The translations under genes were made by a program, and so were the position numbers. A stretch of DNA of 10,198 nt from an uncultured Candidatus Nemicrothrix sp. GTDB taxonomy: Bacteria; Actinomycetota; Acidimicrobiia; Acidimicrobiales; Acidimicrobilacustridaceae. Each line of letters begins with the position of its first letter. Position 1 is the stretch's first letter. The notes beneath the pieces were generated by a model. That model saw only the letters and a program-made list of their open reading frames with translations, was not told the DNA's origin and searched no databases. Below, one piece after another: positions 1 through 6,969 of this stretch. The stretch is from assembly GCA_903827085.1 (NCBI GenBank), contig CAIKHC010000409.1, positions 1 through 10,198 of the forward strand. Reading direction: 5' to 3'.

Positions 1-2144
1 CGTGCTGCCTCGTCACTCCCCCAGGCGAGCTCGGCGCAGACGTTGTTGTCGGCTCTTCCCAACGATTCGGGATCCCGCTCGGGTTTGGCGGGCCAAGTGC
101 TGGGTTCCTCGCGACACGCGACGAACACCGACGCGTTCTTCCTGGCCGTCTCGTGGGTGTTTCGATCGACACTGCTGGTCGACCGGCGTACCGCCTTGCT
201 CTACAGACTCGGGAGCAACACATCCGTCGTGAAAAGGCGACATCAAATATCTGCACCGCTCAAGTCCTTCTCGCGGTAATGGCAGCGCTCTATGCCGCGT
301 GGCACGGACCACAAGGACTTCGCCGCATTGCGACACGCATCAATCGTCTCACCGCTGCAGCGGCCGAAGGTTTCCGTGATCTTGGTCTCGGACCCGTGAA
401 TCAGACGTTTTTCGACACGCTTACGATTTCAGTTCCTTCCGGCGCTGATGCACTCGTAGCCACTGCGCGTTCGGCGGGTCTTGAACTACGTCGAGTCGAC
501 GCCGACACCATTTCGGTGTCGTTCGATGAGACCACAACGCCAGTAACCGTCTCTACGCTTCTCACCTGCGCGGGGGCCACCGAAGTTTCGGTTGCAAAAC
601 TCGACGCAACCGCACCTGAGTCCATCCCGGCAACAAGTCAGCGCACGACGACCTATCTCGACCATCCCAATTTCACAACTCATCACAGCGAAACAGAAAT
701 GGTTCGGTATTTGCGCAGACTCGCCGATGTCGACCTCGCACTTGACCGGGCCATGATTCCTCTCGGTTCGTGCACAATGAAACTCAATTCGGCGGCCGAA
801 ATGGAACCTGTCACCTGGAGCCAATTCGCCGGGCTGCACCCGTATGTCGACCCCGCAGATTCAGCTGGCTATCGAACAATCATTTCGGACCTTGAGCGGT
901 GGCTCTCCGACATCACTGGCTACGACGCTGTATCGCTGCAGCCAAACGCTGGTTCCCAAGGAGAGTTCGCCGGACTTCTCGCGATTCGTGCTTGGCATCT
1001 CGGCAATGGCGATGATCACCGCACTGTGTGTTTGATTCCCGCTTCAGCTCACGGAACAAACGCTGCAAGCGCAACGATGGTTGGAATGCGCGTGATTGTT
1101 ATCGCTTGCGATGAAAACGGCAATGTCGATGTCGACGATCTTCGATCAAAGATCGATGAACATGCGAACAACCTCGCAGCGTTGATGATCACCTACCCGT
1201 CGACTCACGGTGTTTTCGAAGAAGCCATTGGCGATATTTGCGGCGCGGTTCACGACGCCGGCGGACAGGTGTACCTCGACGGAGCAAACCTCAACGCCCT
1301 TGTCGGCGTTGCGCGGCCAGGTCACTTCGGCGCCGACGTTAGTCACCTCAATCTCCATAAGACCTTCTGCATTCCCCACGGTGGTGGTGGACCAGGAGTT
1401 GGTCCTGTCGCTGTTCGATCTCACTTAGCCCCCTATCTGCCAGGCCATCCTGTGATTCCATCGGCTGGTCCTGTTCGAGATAGTTCGGTCACTGGTCCGC
1501 TCGTCGGCCCAGTTTCTTCAGCGCCTTATGGCTCAGCAAACATCCTCACGATTCCGTGGTCGTACATCTCGATGATGGGTCCCGAGGGCCTCGAGCGCGC
1601 TACTCATGTCGCAATCCTCAACGCGAATTACGTCGCGAGGCGACTCGAAGACGCCTTCCCGATTCTCTACACCGGCCGCAACGGTTTAATTGCCCACGAG
1701 TGCATTCTCGATCTTCGGCCAATCACCAAAGAGACTGGCGTAACAGTCGACGACGTCGCGAAGCGATTGATCGACTACGGCTTTCACGCTCCGACGATGT
1801 CGTTCCCTGTTGCCGGAACGCTCATGTTCGAGAGCACCGAGAGTGAAGGTTTGAACGAGCTCGATAGATTCTGCAACGCAATGTTGTCGATCCGACGTGA
1901 AATCGACCTTGTCGCATCGGGCCATTGGCCAGCAGAGGACAATCCTTTGCACAACGCTCCACACACCGCTGCCGACCTCACCAGCAACTCATGGGAACAC
2001 GCCTACACCCGAGAGGTCGCCGGCTGGCCCGCGGGCCACGTCGCTGCTCGCTATTGGCCTCCGGTGAGTCGAATCGACGGAGCGTACGGCGATCGAAATG
2101 TCGTGTGCTCGTGCCCGCCAATCGAAGCGTTTGCCGAAAACTAA
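1..2144 (+). CDS. gcvP: Glycine dehydrogenase (decarboxylating), glycine cleavage P-protein, 5'-truncated by window edge
   Basis: The P-protein is the PLP-dependent enzyme that decarboxylates glycine and passes the aminomethyl group to the lipoyl arm of GcvH. The frame is open from the first bases (first whole codon at base 3) to a TAA at 2142-2144, giving 713 residues. Family members have about 950, so roughly 240 N-terminal residues lie outside the window. Visible hallmarks are [20 protein letters not shown] near the left edge, [20 protein letters not shown] around residues 70-87, and [10 protein letters not shown] opening the C-terminal half. The PLP-lysine motif [18 protein letters not shown] has its lysine codon at 1359-1361. 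The single-chain (GcvP1+GcvP2 fused) form is clear because both halves are read without a break. The gene ends exactly where the oppositely oriented gcvT ends, with no base between the stop codons. Identification is near certain; nothing can be said about its promoter or upstream control. Confidence 0.97.
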   Translation, partial: CCLVTPPGELGADVVVGSSQRFGIPLGFGGPSAGFLATRDEHRRVLPGRLVGVSIDTAGRPAYRLALQTREQHIRREKATSNICTAQVLLAVMAALYAAWHGPQGLRRIATRINRLTAAAAEGFRDLGLGPVNQTFFDTLTISVPSGADALVATARSAGLELRRVDADTISVSFDETTTPVTVSTLLTCAGATEVSVAKLDATAPESIPATSQRTTTYLDHPNFTTHHSETEMVRYLRRLADVDLALDRAMIPLGSCTMKLNSAAEMEPVTWSQFAGLHPYVDPADSAGYRTIISDLERWLSDITGYDAVSLQPNAGSQGEFAGLLAIRAWHLGNGDDHRTVCLIPASAHGTNAASATMVGMRVIVIACDENGNVDVDDLRSKIDEHANNLAALMITYPSTHGVFEEAIGDICGAVHDAGGQVYLDGANLNALVGVARPGHFGADVSHLNLHKTFCIPHGGGGPGVGPVAVRSHLAPYLPGHPVIPSAGPVRDSSVTGPLVGPVSSAPYGSANILTIPWSYISMMGPEGLERATHVAILNANYVARRLEDAFPILYTGRNGLIAHECILDLRPITKETGVTVDDVAKRLIDYGFHAPTMSFPVAGTLMFESTESEGLNELDRFCNAMLSIRREIDLVASGHWPAEDNPLHNAPHTAADLTSNSWEHAYTREVAGWPAGHVAARYWPPVSRIDGAYGDRNVVCSCPPIEAFAEN

Positions 2145-3227
2145 TCAGCCCACAAACGGCGGCTTCACAACAACCGCATCGAGAAGTGTTCCGCGGACGT
2201 CGATAGAGAACTGATCGCCCACGCTTGCGTCGGGTGGAAGGAACGCAAGTGCGATTCCATGACCCAGTTCGGGCGAGTAATTTCCGCTCGTTACTTCTCC
2301 GACGACAACGCCGTCGCGCAAAACCGCTGATCCTTCTCGTGGTGGTCTCCGACCCTCGGTGACGAGCCCCGCGAGTCGACGCGAGATCCCTCGATCACGT
2401 TCAGCAGCAAGAGCCTCTGAACCTCGGAACAGACCTTTGTCGAAGCGAACGGCCCAACCAAGCCCAGCCTGTAAGGACGTGATGCCCGCTCCGAGCTCAT
2501 GCCCGTGCAAAGGAAGACCAGCTTCGAGCCGCAACGTGTCTCGCGCTCCTAAACCTGCTGGGGTGATTCCTGCGCTCGTCAACGCTAACCAAAGCGCTGC
2601 CGCGTGTGACGCAGGTACGGCGATCTCGACACCGTCTTCTCCGGTGTATCCGGTTCCGGCCACAACGAGGGCAGCGCCCTGCCATTCGAGGCGTCGAACA
2701 TCAAAACGATTCACCGAAGCGATTGCTTCATCGACAGTCGAGAGCAGCGATCGGGCTTGTGGTCCCTGCACTGCCAAAATCGCACGTTCGGAAGTGATGT
2801 CGCCCGCATCGATTGTGATGCCGTCCATGCTCATAACGATCTGCTCTAACGCACCTGTAACTCGATCTGTATTCGAAGCGTTGGGCATGACATCGAATGT
2901 CTCTGGATCAACCCACCAAATGATGATGTCGTCAACAACTGAAGCATCGTCTTGATCGAGAAGGTGGGTGTACTGCGCACGCCCTGGAGCAATCCGATGG
3001 AGATCGTTTGTGAACGCCCGCTGCAGCACATCGAAGACATCGGGACCAGTGACTCGAACTGTACCGAGATGGGAGACATCGAAAACAACTGCGCCATGAC
3101 GGCAGGCGCGATGTTCGGCGAGAGTCCCTTCCTCGTACGAAAGGGGCATGTCCCAACCGCCAAACGGCACCATTTTGGCGCCGATCGAACGATGGACAGC
3201 GTCGAGAGGAGAAAGGCGATCAGTCAC
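2145..3227 (-). CDS. gcvT: Aminomethyltransferase, glycine cleavage T-protein
   Basis: The T-protein releases ammonia from the aminomethyl-lipoyl arm of GcvH and transfers the methylene group to tetrahydrofolate. The 360-residue product is of normal family length. Visible motifs are GAKMVPFGGWDMPLSY (residues 16-31), FDVSHLG (49-55), a VDD at 98-100 matching the catalytic/folate-binding aspartate region, GTGYTGEDGVEI in the middle, and TSGNYSPELGHGIALAF in the C-terminal barrel domain. The start is GTG at 3225-3227. An in-frame TAG lies only four codons upstream, so few alternatives exist. AGGG seven bases before the GTG could be a ribosome binding site, but the overlapping TAGGGT could equally be a -10 box (see that entry). 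It follows the second MerR gene by 57 bp on the same strand and converges with gcvP with zero spacing. Identification is firm. Confidence 0.97.
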   Translation of the reverse strand: MTDRLSPLDAVHRSIGAKMVPFGGWDMPLSYEEGTLAEHRACRHGAVVFDVSHLGTVRVTGPDVFDVLQRAFTNDLHRIAPGRAQYTHLLDQDDASVVDDIIIWWVDPETFDVMPNASNTDRVTGALEQIVMSMDGITIDAGDITSERAILAVQGPQARSLLSTVDEAIASVNRFDVRRLEWQGAALVVAGTGYTGEDGVEIAVPASHAAALWLALTSAGITPAGLGARDTLRLEAGLPLHGHELGAGITSLQAGLGWAVRFDKGLFRGSEALAAERDRGISRRLAGLVTEGRRPPREGSAVLRDGVVVGEVTSGNYSPELGHGIALAFLPPDASVGDQFSIDVRGTLLDAVVVKPPFVG

Positions 3228-3233
3228 GTCGTG

Positions 3234-3239
3234 ACCCTA
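3234..3239 (-). promoter_or_regulatory. TAGGGT element before gcvT: -10 box or Shine-Dalgarno
   Basis: On the minus strand TAGGGT ends six bases before the GTG start of gcvT. It fits the actinobacterial TAnnnT -10 pattern for a leaderless transcript. It also contains AGGG at a spacing of seven bases, which would serve as a Shine-Dalgarno if gcvT is read on the transcript from the MerR gene 57 bp upstream. Sequence alone cannot decide between them. No -35 box is evident. Confidence 0.35.
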
Positions 3240-3284
3240 GTTTCGGAGAAACGATGTCGGTGCCACTCCGTCGTGCGATTCAAC

Positions 3285-3797
3285 TCAAATCGCAGTTGAA
3301 ATCGGCGTCGTCGAAAGATCGCCAACCACCGCGGTTGAATCCGCAGATGACGCTGCAGGGGGACGAAGTTCGCGAATTCGCGCATCCATCTCGTCTCGAA
3401 CGCCTGCCAACGGGAGGATGTTCAAGACACCCTGTCCCTTATGGATCAGGTCGATGAGTTCGCCATCAGATTGGATGACTACCGAAGTTGAACCCTGGAT
3501 GACGAGATTTGCTGAGGTGATCTCTTGTCCGAGAATGTCTCGCAGATAGCTGAATACCTCTCGAACATTCTCGAGGCGAATTCCTGCATCGAGAAGACTC
3601 TTGATGACCTTCAGTTCAAGAAGGTCGGTGTAGCCGTAGCGGCGGCGACTGCCACTCCCGGCAGCATCGGTCAGTGTCGGACGAACCAAGTCAGTTCGAG
3701 CCCAGTAATCGAGTTGGCGGTACGTAATGCCGACAATCTCTGCCGCCTTCGCGCCACTAAAGCCGTGATCGACCGCGCGTTCATTCGTAGATGCCAT
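3285..3797 (-). CDS. MerR-family transcriptional regulator, Rv1830/McdR-like
   Basis: This is a predicted DNA-binding regulator of 170 residues. A winged helix-turn-helix covers about residues 14-88 (GFSGAKAAEIVGITYRQLDY, WARTDLVRPT, then SGSRRRYGYTDLLELKVIK). A small C-terminal domain follows with GQGVLNILPLAGVRDEM (about 121-137), and the tail (147-170) is Ser/Thr/Ala-rich and probably disordered. The ITYRQLDYWAR signature and the GQGV segment match, from memory, M. tuberculosis Rv1830, which has been linked to cell-division control. I chose ATG at 3795-3797 because GGGAG lies five bases upstream and the MerR domain begins soon after. A GTG at 3834-3836 would add 13 residues without support. 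It sits behind a 152-bp gap after DUF151 that contains a near-palindrome, so it may have its own promoter and control itself. Its targets are unknown; neighbouring gcvT is a reasonable guess. Confidence 0.9.
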   Translation of the reverse strand: MASTNERAVDHGFSGAKAAEIVGITYRQLDYWARTDLVRPTLTDAAGSGSRRRYGYTDLLELKVIKSLLDAGIRLENVREVFSYLRDILGQEITSANLVIQGSTSVVIQSDGELIDLIHKGQGVLNILPLAGVRDEMDARIRELRPPAASSADSTAVVGDLSTTPISTAI

Positions 3798-3802
3798 GGA
3801 TA

Positions 3803-3807
3803 CTCCC
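3803..3807 (-). promoter_or_regulatory. Ribosome binding site of the Rv1830-like MerR gene
   Basis: GGGAG on the minus strand lies five bases before ATG 3797. It decides the start in favour of that ATG over the upstream in-frame GTG at 3836, which has no comparable site at a usable distance. Confidence 0.65.
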
Positions 3808-3866
3808 AGTGATGACAAGTGACGACCCTGCGTCACGGAACGGGATCGGCGCTGACCCCACGGATG

Positions 3867-3890
3867 ACAACGACGAAATTACGACGTTGT
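3867..3890 (-). promoter_or_regulatory. 24-bp near-palindrome, candidate operator/promoter of the second MerR gene
   Basis: Outer arms ACAACG and CGTTGT are perfect complements. Of the 12 possible base pairs across the whole element, 10 are complementary. Its centre on the minus strand reads TAATTT, which fits a TAnnnT -10 box. If used, this would give a leader of roughly 65-75 nt before the MerR start at 3797, consistent with that gene having a true Shine-Dalgarno. MerR proteins bind dyad-symmetric promoter sites, so autoregulation or control by the partner MerR is a fair inference. No convincing -35 hexamer is seen. Confidence 0.4.
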
Positions 3891-3912
3891 AAGGACCGCT
3901 GACCGTACAGGG

Positions 3913-3949
3913 CGCCGCGCGCGGCGTCAATGGTTGGGCGGATACCGCC
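3913..3949 (-). other. GC-rich dyads in the gap after DUF151
   Basis: Two symmetric elements follow the DUF151 stop codon. The first, GGCGGATACCGCC at 3937-3949 (written on the plus strand), is a perfect 5-bp stem with a 3-base loop touching the TGA at 3950-3952. The second, CGCCGCGCGCGGCG at 3913-3926, is a perfect 14-bp palindrome. Neither is followed by a T-run on the minus strand, so this is not a standard intrinsic terminator. They could attenuate readthrough or stabilise a 3' end, but the function is unproven. Confidence 0.3.
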
Positions 3950-4444
3950 TCAGGACGCGAAATCCTCAGGATTCACGTTGTCAATAAAGGCACGGAACTC
4001 CTCGACCACGTCTCCCCCGTCGTCGGAACCGTCAGTTTCGTCGTCAGGGAGCAGACCCGCAGCCTCGACGACAGAATCGTCGGCCCATATCGGGCAGTGA
4101 AAGCGCAATGCCAGTGCCACAGCGTCAGACGGGCGGGCCGATAAGCGAGACTCGGTTTCGGCAACTTTCAGGACCAACTCGGCATAAAAAGTGCCACCGT
4201 CGACTTTGGTGATCTCAATGGCCGTCAGCGTGGCGCCCAAATGCTCGATCGCTTCACAAAAGAGATCATGAGTGAGTGGTCTCGGGGTAACGACGCCTTC
4301 GAGCCCAAAGCTGATTGCTGCTGCTTCGGCGTGCCCGATGAAGATAGGCACGAGCCGGCCCGCACCTGCGACCTCACGCAAAACGAGTACTGGTGCATTG
4401 CCGGGGATATCAACCTGAACGTTGATGACTTCCATCTCAATCAC
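3950..4444 (-). CDS. DUF151 / bifunctional nuclease (BFN) domain protein, Rv1829-like
   Basis: This is a 164-residue DUF151 family protein. Hallmarks are VLVLREV (19-25), IFIGHAEAAAI (34-44), RPLTHDL (55-61), GTFYAEL (84-90) and SARPSDAVALALR (102-114). An acidic tail (about 134-164) ends in NPEDFAS. Plant members have been reported to act as nucleases, but the role of actinobacterial members next to gcvH/garA is not established, so I assign no reaction. The start is uncertain. GTG at 4442-4444 has a TAGTCT -10-like box six bases upstream, which suits a leaderless transcript. ATG at 4433-4435 would give MEVINVQV, closer to the usual family N-terminus, but no Shine-Dalgarno supports it. It lies 42 bp after the first MerR gene and keeps the order seen around M. 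tuberculosis Rv1829, so co-function with the two MerR regulators is inferred from conserved order. Confidence 0.92.
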   Translation of the reverse strand: MIEMEVINVQVDIPGNAPVLVLREVAGAGRLVPIFIGHAEAAAISFGLEGVVTPRPLTHDLFCEAIEHLGATLTAIEITKVDGGTFYAELVLKVAETESRLSARPSDAVALALRFHCPIWADDSVVEAAGLLPDDETDGSDDGGDVVEEFRAFIDNVNPEDFAS

Positions 4445-4450
4445 CGGCTC

Positions 4451-4456
4451 AGACTA
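4451..4456 (-). promoter_or_regulatory. Candidate leaderless -10 box (TAGTCT) for the DUF151 gene
   Basis: TAGTCT on the minus strand fits TAnnnT and ends six bases before the GTG at 4444. No Shine-Dalgarno precedes that GTG. It would let the DUF151 gene be transcribed separately from garA and the first MerR gene. Short motifs like this occur by chance, so this is a weak call by itself. Confidence 0.35.
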
Positions 4457-4486
4457 CCGGCATGGAACAGCAACCGAACCCGTGGA

Positions 4487-5419
4487 TCAGGGTTGGCCCA
4501 GATACTCACGCAATGAGGCCCGGACCATTACTGCCCGCAGGTCATCGGCGAGCTCGGCCAACTCTTCGAGCATCTCAACCGCCTCTTCACGGGCGGCAGC
4601 ACGACGCTGTTTCAACAGCGGAGTAATCAGCTGCTCAAACAGCCCGGCTTCACGTTCGGCCGACACTTTGTACATGCGCAGGTGTCGGGGTTCGATTCCG
4701 TGCCTCCCGAATCCGCCAGCGAGGCGCGCCACGACAAGGGCTTCTTCGTCGTAGTACTCAACATGGCCCATGGATCGACGCGTGAGAAGACCGAACTTCT
4801 CGAGTTCAGCGACGTCAGACTGACCCAAGCCGCTCTGCTCACAGAGTTCCTTAAGTGTGAGCGCAACCTCGGGAACTTCGATCTCTTCGTCCGCGCCTTT
4901 CACTGGCGTCGGATCGCCCTTCTTGTGTCCGGTCGGGTGCCGCTTGCCACCTCGAGGTTCGGGGGCAGTGGCGGCTGGACCTTCGAGCAAACTCGTGACG
5001 GCGCTCGTTCGAGAAGTCGAGCCTCCGTCCTTCGCTGCAGAATTCTTCGTTGCAGAAGGCAGCGCTGCAGAGTTCTCGAGGTTCTCAGATGTGGCGGAAC
5101 CATTCGAGTTCACGGCGTTCTCTGATGAGCGCTCAAACGGCAGAACACCCTCGGGCGGACCATCGGCGAAATCGCCTGCGGCCAGACGATCCTTGATCAC
5201 CTTCAATGGCAAGAAGTGTTCTCGCTGTTGCGTGAGGATCCATCGCAGTCGTTCAATGTCTTCATCATGAAACTTCCGGTATCCCGACGGTGTGCGCTCA
5301 GGGTTCAATAAACCTTGGCTTTCCAAGAATCGAATCTTGGAGATGGTGATGTCGGGGTAGTCGCTCTGCAGCAGCGCCAAGACTTCGCCAATTGAGGAAT
5401 GGGAAACTGTGTCAGTCAC
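4487..5419 (-). CDS. MerR-family transcriptional regulator with long linker, Rv1828-like
   Basis: This is a 310-residue regulator. The N-terminal winged HTH spans about residues 8-80 (IGEVLALLQSDYPDITISKI, RFLESQGLL, TPSGYRKF, REHFLPLKVIKDRL). Residues about 82-185 form a Ser/Ala/Asn-rich, then basic, low-complexity linker. The C-terminal domain at about 187-310 contains LTLKELCEQSGL, GFGRHGIEPRHLRMYK and a long Glu/Ala-rich helix. Both ends match, from memory, M. tuberculosis Rv1828 (about 250 aa); the extra length lies in the linker. I place the start at GTG 5417-5419. It overlaps the garA stop by four bases (GTGA) and has GGAG seven bases upstream, whereas the open frame continuing to 5557 is only readthrough inside garA. 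The overlap implies translational coupling to garA, so regulator and FHA protein are made together. The DNA target is unknown. Confidence 0.92.
   Translation of the reverse strand: MTDTVSHSSIGEVLALLQSDYPDITISKIRFLESQGLLNPERTPSGYRKFHDEDIERLRWILTQQREHFLPLKVIKDRLAAGDFADGPPEGVLPFERSSENAVNSNGSATSENLENSAALPSATKNSAAKDGGSTSRTSAVTSLLEGPAATAPEPRGGKRHPTGHKKGDPTPVKGADEEIEVPEVALTLKELCEQSGLGQSDVAELEKFGLLTRRSMGHVEYYDEEALVVARLAGGFGRHGIEPRHLRMYKVSAEREAGLFEQLITPLLKQRRAAAREEAVEMLEELAELADDLRAVMVRASLREYLGQP
5036..5080 (-). repeat. 15-bp tandem repeat in the MerR linker
   Basis: TGCAGA recurs on the plus strand at 5036, 5051 and 5066, exactly 15 bp apart, with partly similar flanks. In the protein this gives three five-residue units, NSAAL, PSATK and NSAAK (residues 116-130). 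It points to linker growth by small in-frame duplications and does not break the reading frame. Confidence 0.5.
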
Positions 5420-5910
5420 GCGCCGTCTCCGCCGAGAAGAAACACGAGCTTGAACTTTCCGATTTGCAATTCGTCGCCACTCGTAAGAATTGCAGTCTCG
5501 ATTCGTTGCCGGTTGAGATAGGTGCCATTGAGCGAATCGGTATCGCAGGCCAACCAAGTGCCATCGGTGACGCGGCGGAGTTCGGCGTGGCGCCGCGAAA
5601 CTGTTATGTCGTCGAGGAAAATATCCGAGTCCGGATGCCGGCCTGCAGTCACCACGTCGCTGTCTAACGCGAATCGACTGCCAGCCTTTGAACCACGCTG
5701 GACAACAAGCATCGCCGTATCGGCAGGAATGCCCTCGACAACGACAGCAACATCGCTCTCGACAGGGTCACCGGGCGTCACTGGGTGAAAGGTGATCGTT
5801 GTGTGGTCGGGCGCGAGCGATTCAAGGACAGCACCGCATGAGGAGCAGAAATTTGCTCCTAGCGAATTGCGGTGCCCGCAGTTATTACAGAATCCCTCGA
5901 CGACAGCCAT
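5416..5910 (-). CDS. garA: FHA-domain signalling protein with N-terminal zinc ribbon, GarA-like
   Basis: This is a 164-residue cytoplasmic phosphothreonine-binding regulator. An N-terminal zinc ribbon has C8-x2-C11 and C22-x2-C25. A short linker contains HTTITF with the Thr pair at 37-38. The FHA domain follows (about 60-160) with AGRHPDSDIFLDDITVSRRH (G90, R91, S105, R106, H108) and DSLNGTYLNR (N128, G129). The stretch from GIPADTAMLVVQRG to the end closely follows mycobacterial GarA, where a Thr-Thr motif is phosphorylated by PknG/PknB. The FHA domain of GarA then folds back on that motif, releasing 2-oxoglutarate/glutamate enzymes. Two ATGs in tandem (5913 and 5910) are possible starts. 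I use 5910 because AAGGA sits five bases upstream of it but only two from the first. The gcvH stop overlaps the start and the garA stop overlaps the next MerR gene, so all three are translationally coupled. The GarA mechanism is inferred, not shown. Confidence 0.93.
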   Translation of the reverse strand: MAVVEGFCNNCGHRNSLGANFCSSCGAVLESLAPDHTTITFHPVTPGDPVESDVAVVVEGIPADTAMLVVQRGSKAGSRFALDSDVVTAGRHPDSDIFLDDITVSRRHAELRRVTDGTWLACDTDSLNGTYLNRQRIETAILTSGDELQIGKFKLVFLLGGDGA

Positions 5911-6293
5911 CATGATCCTTCGATCAACCGCCGATAACCGTCGACATCGAGAAGAGCGTCAACAGAATTTGGATCAGAAGGTTCAATGATGCAGATCCAG
6001 CCATCGCCGTATGGATCGTCATTCAGACGCTCCGGTGAATCCGAAAGTGAATCGTTCACTGCGATAACCGTGCCGGCAACTGGTGCGTAGATATCTGAGA
6101 CCGATTTGGTTGACTCGACTTCACTGACCTTTGCGGCCGCATCGACTTGCATGCCAACTTCGGGGATCTCAACGAACACGACATCGCCGAGAGCATCTTG
6201 TGCGTAGTCAGTGATTCCGAGACGAAGCTGACCGTTCTCGAGACGAACCCATTCGTGGTCGGAGGAATAGCGCAGATCATCAGGCAGTTGCAT
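5910..6293 (-). CDS. gcvH: Glycine cleavage H-protein
   Basis: The H-protein is the lipoylated carrier that shuttles the aminomethyl group from GcvP to GcvT and is reoxidised by the L-protein. The 127 residues are the normal family length. It opens with MQLPDDLRYSSDHEWVRLEN, then GITDYAQDALGDVVFVEIPE, and the lipoylation motif VESTKSVSDIYAPVAG places the lipoyl lysine at K63. NDDPYGDGWICIIEP closes the domain. The start is ATG 6291-6293. No Shine-Dalgarno is visible, but TAGCGT lies seven bases upstream, so the transcript may be leaderless and start here, 63 bp after pgsA. It overlaps garA by one to four bases depending on which tandem ATG garA uses. Having gcvH at the head of the garA/MerR block, with gcvT at its tail and gcvP opposite, links the regulators to glycine cleavage. 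Confidence 0.97.
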   Translation of the reverse strand: MQLPDDLRYSSDHEWVRLENGQLRLGITDYAQDALGDVVFVEIPEVGMQVDAAAKVSEVESTKSVSDIYAPVAGTVIAVNDSLSDSPERLNDDPYGDGWICIIEPSDPNSVDALLDVDGYRRLIEGS

Positions 6294-6300
6294 GGGCCGA

Positions 6301-6306
6301 ACGCTA
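6301..6306 (-). promoter_or_regulatory. Candidate leaderless -10 box (TAGCGT) for gcvH
   Basis: TAGCGT on the minus strand fits TAnnnT and ends seven bases before the gcvH ATG, with no Shine-Dalgarno in between. Transcription would start at or beside the A of ATG. A separate promoter here would uncouple gcvH-garA-MerR from pgsA. No -35 box is clear. Confidence 0.45.
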
Positions 6307-6356
6307 TCCGATTGCCTCGACCTCCACCGAAGCGTGAGCCACGGCGCCGAGGGGCC

Positions 6357-6962
6357 TCACTCACCCGCAGCCCTCGCCTCGCGCCCGTCACGCAGGGCCT
6401 GAAGGCCGATCGGCACGTAGAGAGCTGCTGCGTAATACGAGGCTGCCAGTGCAGGCAGCGCGCAGGCCCAGGCGGCGATCTCAAAGAACGGTTGCAGCAC
6501 CCAGTCAGTTGAGGCCCAGAGGAACCCGGGGAAGGCAAACATCAACCCGAACGTGGCCGCCTTACCGATCCACGTCACATCGATACGGCGGGCTCCAAGG
6601 GAGGCCAAGACCAACGTGGCCAAAGAGAGAGCCACCTCCCGCACCAACACGGCGATACAAAACCAGAGCGGAGCGGATCCGGCGATGATGATTGCGACGA
6701 TAGAGACGAAGAAAAGCAGTCGGTCGACTACCGGATCGAAAATCTTTCCAAAGTTGGAAACGGCGTTGAACCGACGCGCGTACCAGCCGTCTACCCAATC
6801 AGTTGCTCCCAAAACGCCAAGGAGTGCCCCTGCCGCCAGAGGGTTTTCTCGATCAAGCAGAAGCCAGACGAAAACTGGCAAACACAGCAAGCGACCGAGT
6901 GTGATCAGGTTGGGAACAGTGAGAATCTGGTTCTCAGGTTCGGAGTTGGTGGGCACGCTCAT
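6357..6962 (-). CDS. pgsA: CDP-alcohol phosphatidyltransferase, PgsA-like (CDP-diacylglycerol--glycerol-3-phosphate 3-phosphatidyltransferase)
   Basis: This is an integral membrane enzyme that swaps CMP of CDP-diacylglycerol for an alcohol phosphate, probably glycerol-3-phosphate, on the route to phosphatidylglycerol. The 201-residue product carries the complete family signature: D55, D58, G59, A62, R63, G72, D76 and D80 with the correct spacing. TVPNLITLGRLLCLPVFVWL before it is typical of PgsA. Several hydrophobic segments follow (about 82-95, 99-121, 135-150, 163-184), and the tail is basic. ATG at 6960-6962 is preferred because TAGAGT lies seven bases upstream; GTG at 6971 would overlap that box. 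M. tuberculosis has a paralogue (pgsA2, Rv1822) near its gcvH-garA block, so the neighbourhood is ancestral. The acceptor alcohol cannot be proved from sequence; cardiolipin- or inositol-type transfer is the alternative. Confidence 0.9.
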   Translation of the reverse strand: MSVPTNSEPENQILTVPNLITLGRLLCLPVFVWLLLDRENPLAAGALLGVLGATDWVDGWYARRFNAVSNFGKIFDPVVDRLLFFVSIVAIIIAGSAPLWFCIAVLVREVALSLATLVLASLGARRIDVTWIGKAATFGLMFAFPGFLWASTDWVLQPFFEIAAWACALPALAASYYAAALYVPIGLQALRDGREARAAGE

Positions 6963-6969
6963 TCGTTGC

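Noticed and set aside
153..2144. A separate gcvP-like gene starting at GTG 153
   Set aside because: The same frame is open to the left edge and reads clear P-protein sequence from base 3, so 153 is an internal valine codon and the gene is cut by the window, not truncated.
2359..2955. 198-codon plus-strand frame inside gcvT
   Set aside because: It lies wholly antisense to gcvT and its translation is a low-complexity Ser/Ala/Pro/Arg mixture without domain features, typical of a shadow in GC-rich DNA.
3228..3284. Glycine riboswitch upstream of gcvT
   Set aside because: Only 57 bases separate the MerR stop from the gcvT start, too short for a glycine aptamer, and no matching core motif is visible. 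The gcvP leader lies outside the window and cannot be judged.
3798..3836. Thirteen-residue extension of the Rv1830-like MerR protein from GTG 3836
   Set aside because: The extension covers the GGGAG site of ATG 3797 and has no family-like sequence or ribosome binding site of its own.
5420..5557. N-terminal extension of the Rv1828-like MerR protein
   Set aside because: These 46 codons lie inside garA in another frame, read as an arginine-rich sequence unlike the family, and the GTG at 5419 has a good Shine-Dalgarno and a GTGA overlap with garA.
6056..6538. 160-codon minus-strand frame overlapping gcvH and pgsA
   Set aside because: It is a frame-shifted shadow of two certain genes with Ser/Arg/Pro-rich translation and no recognisable family.
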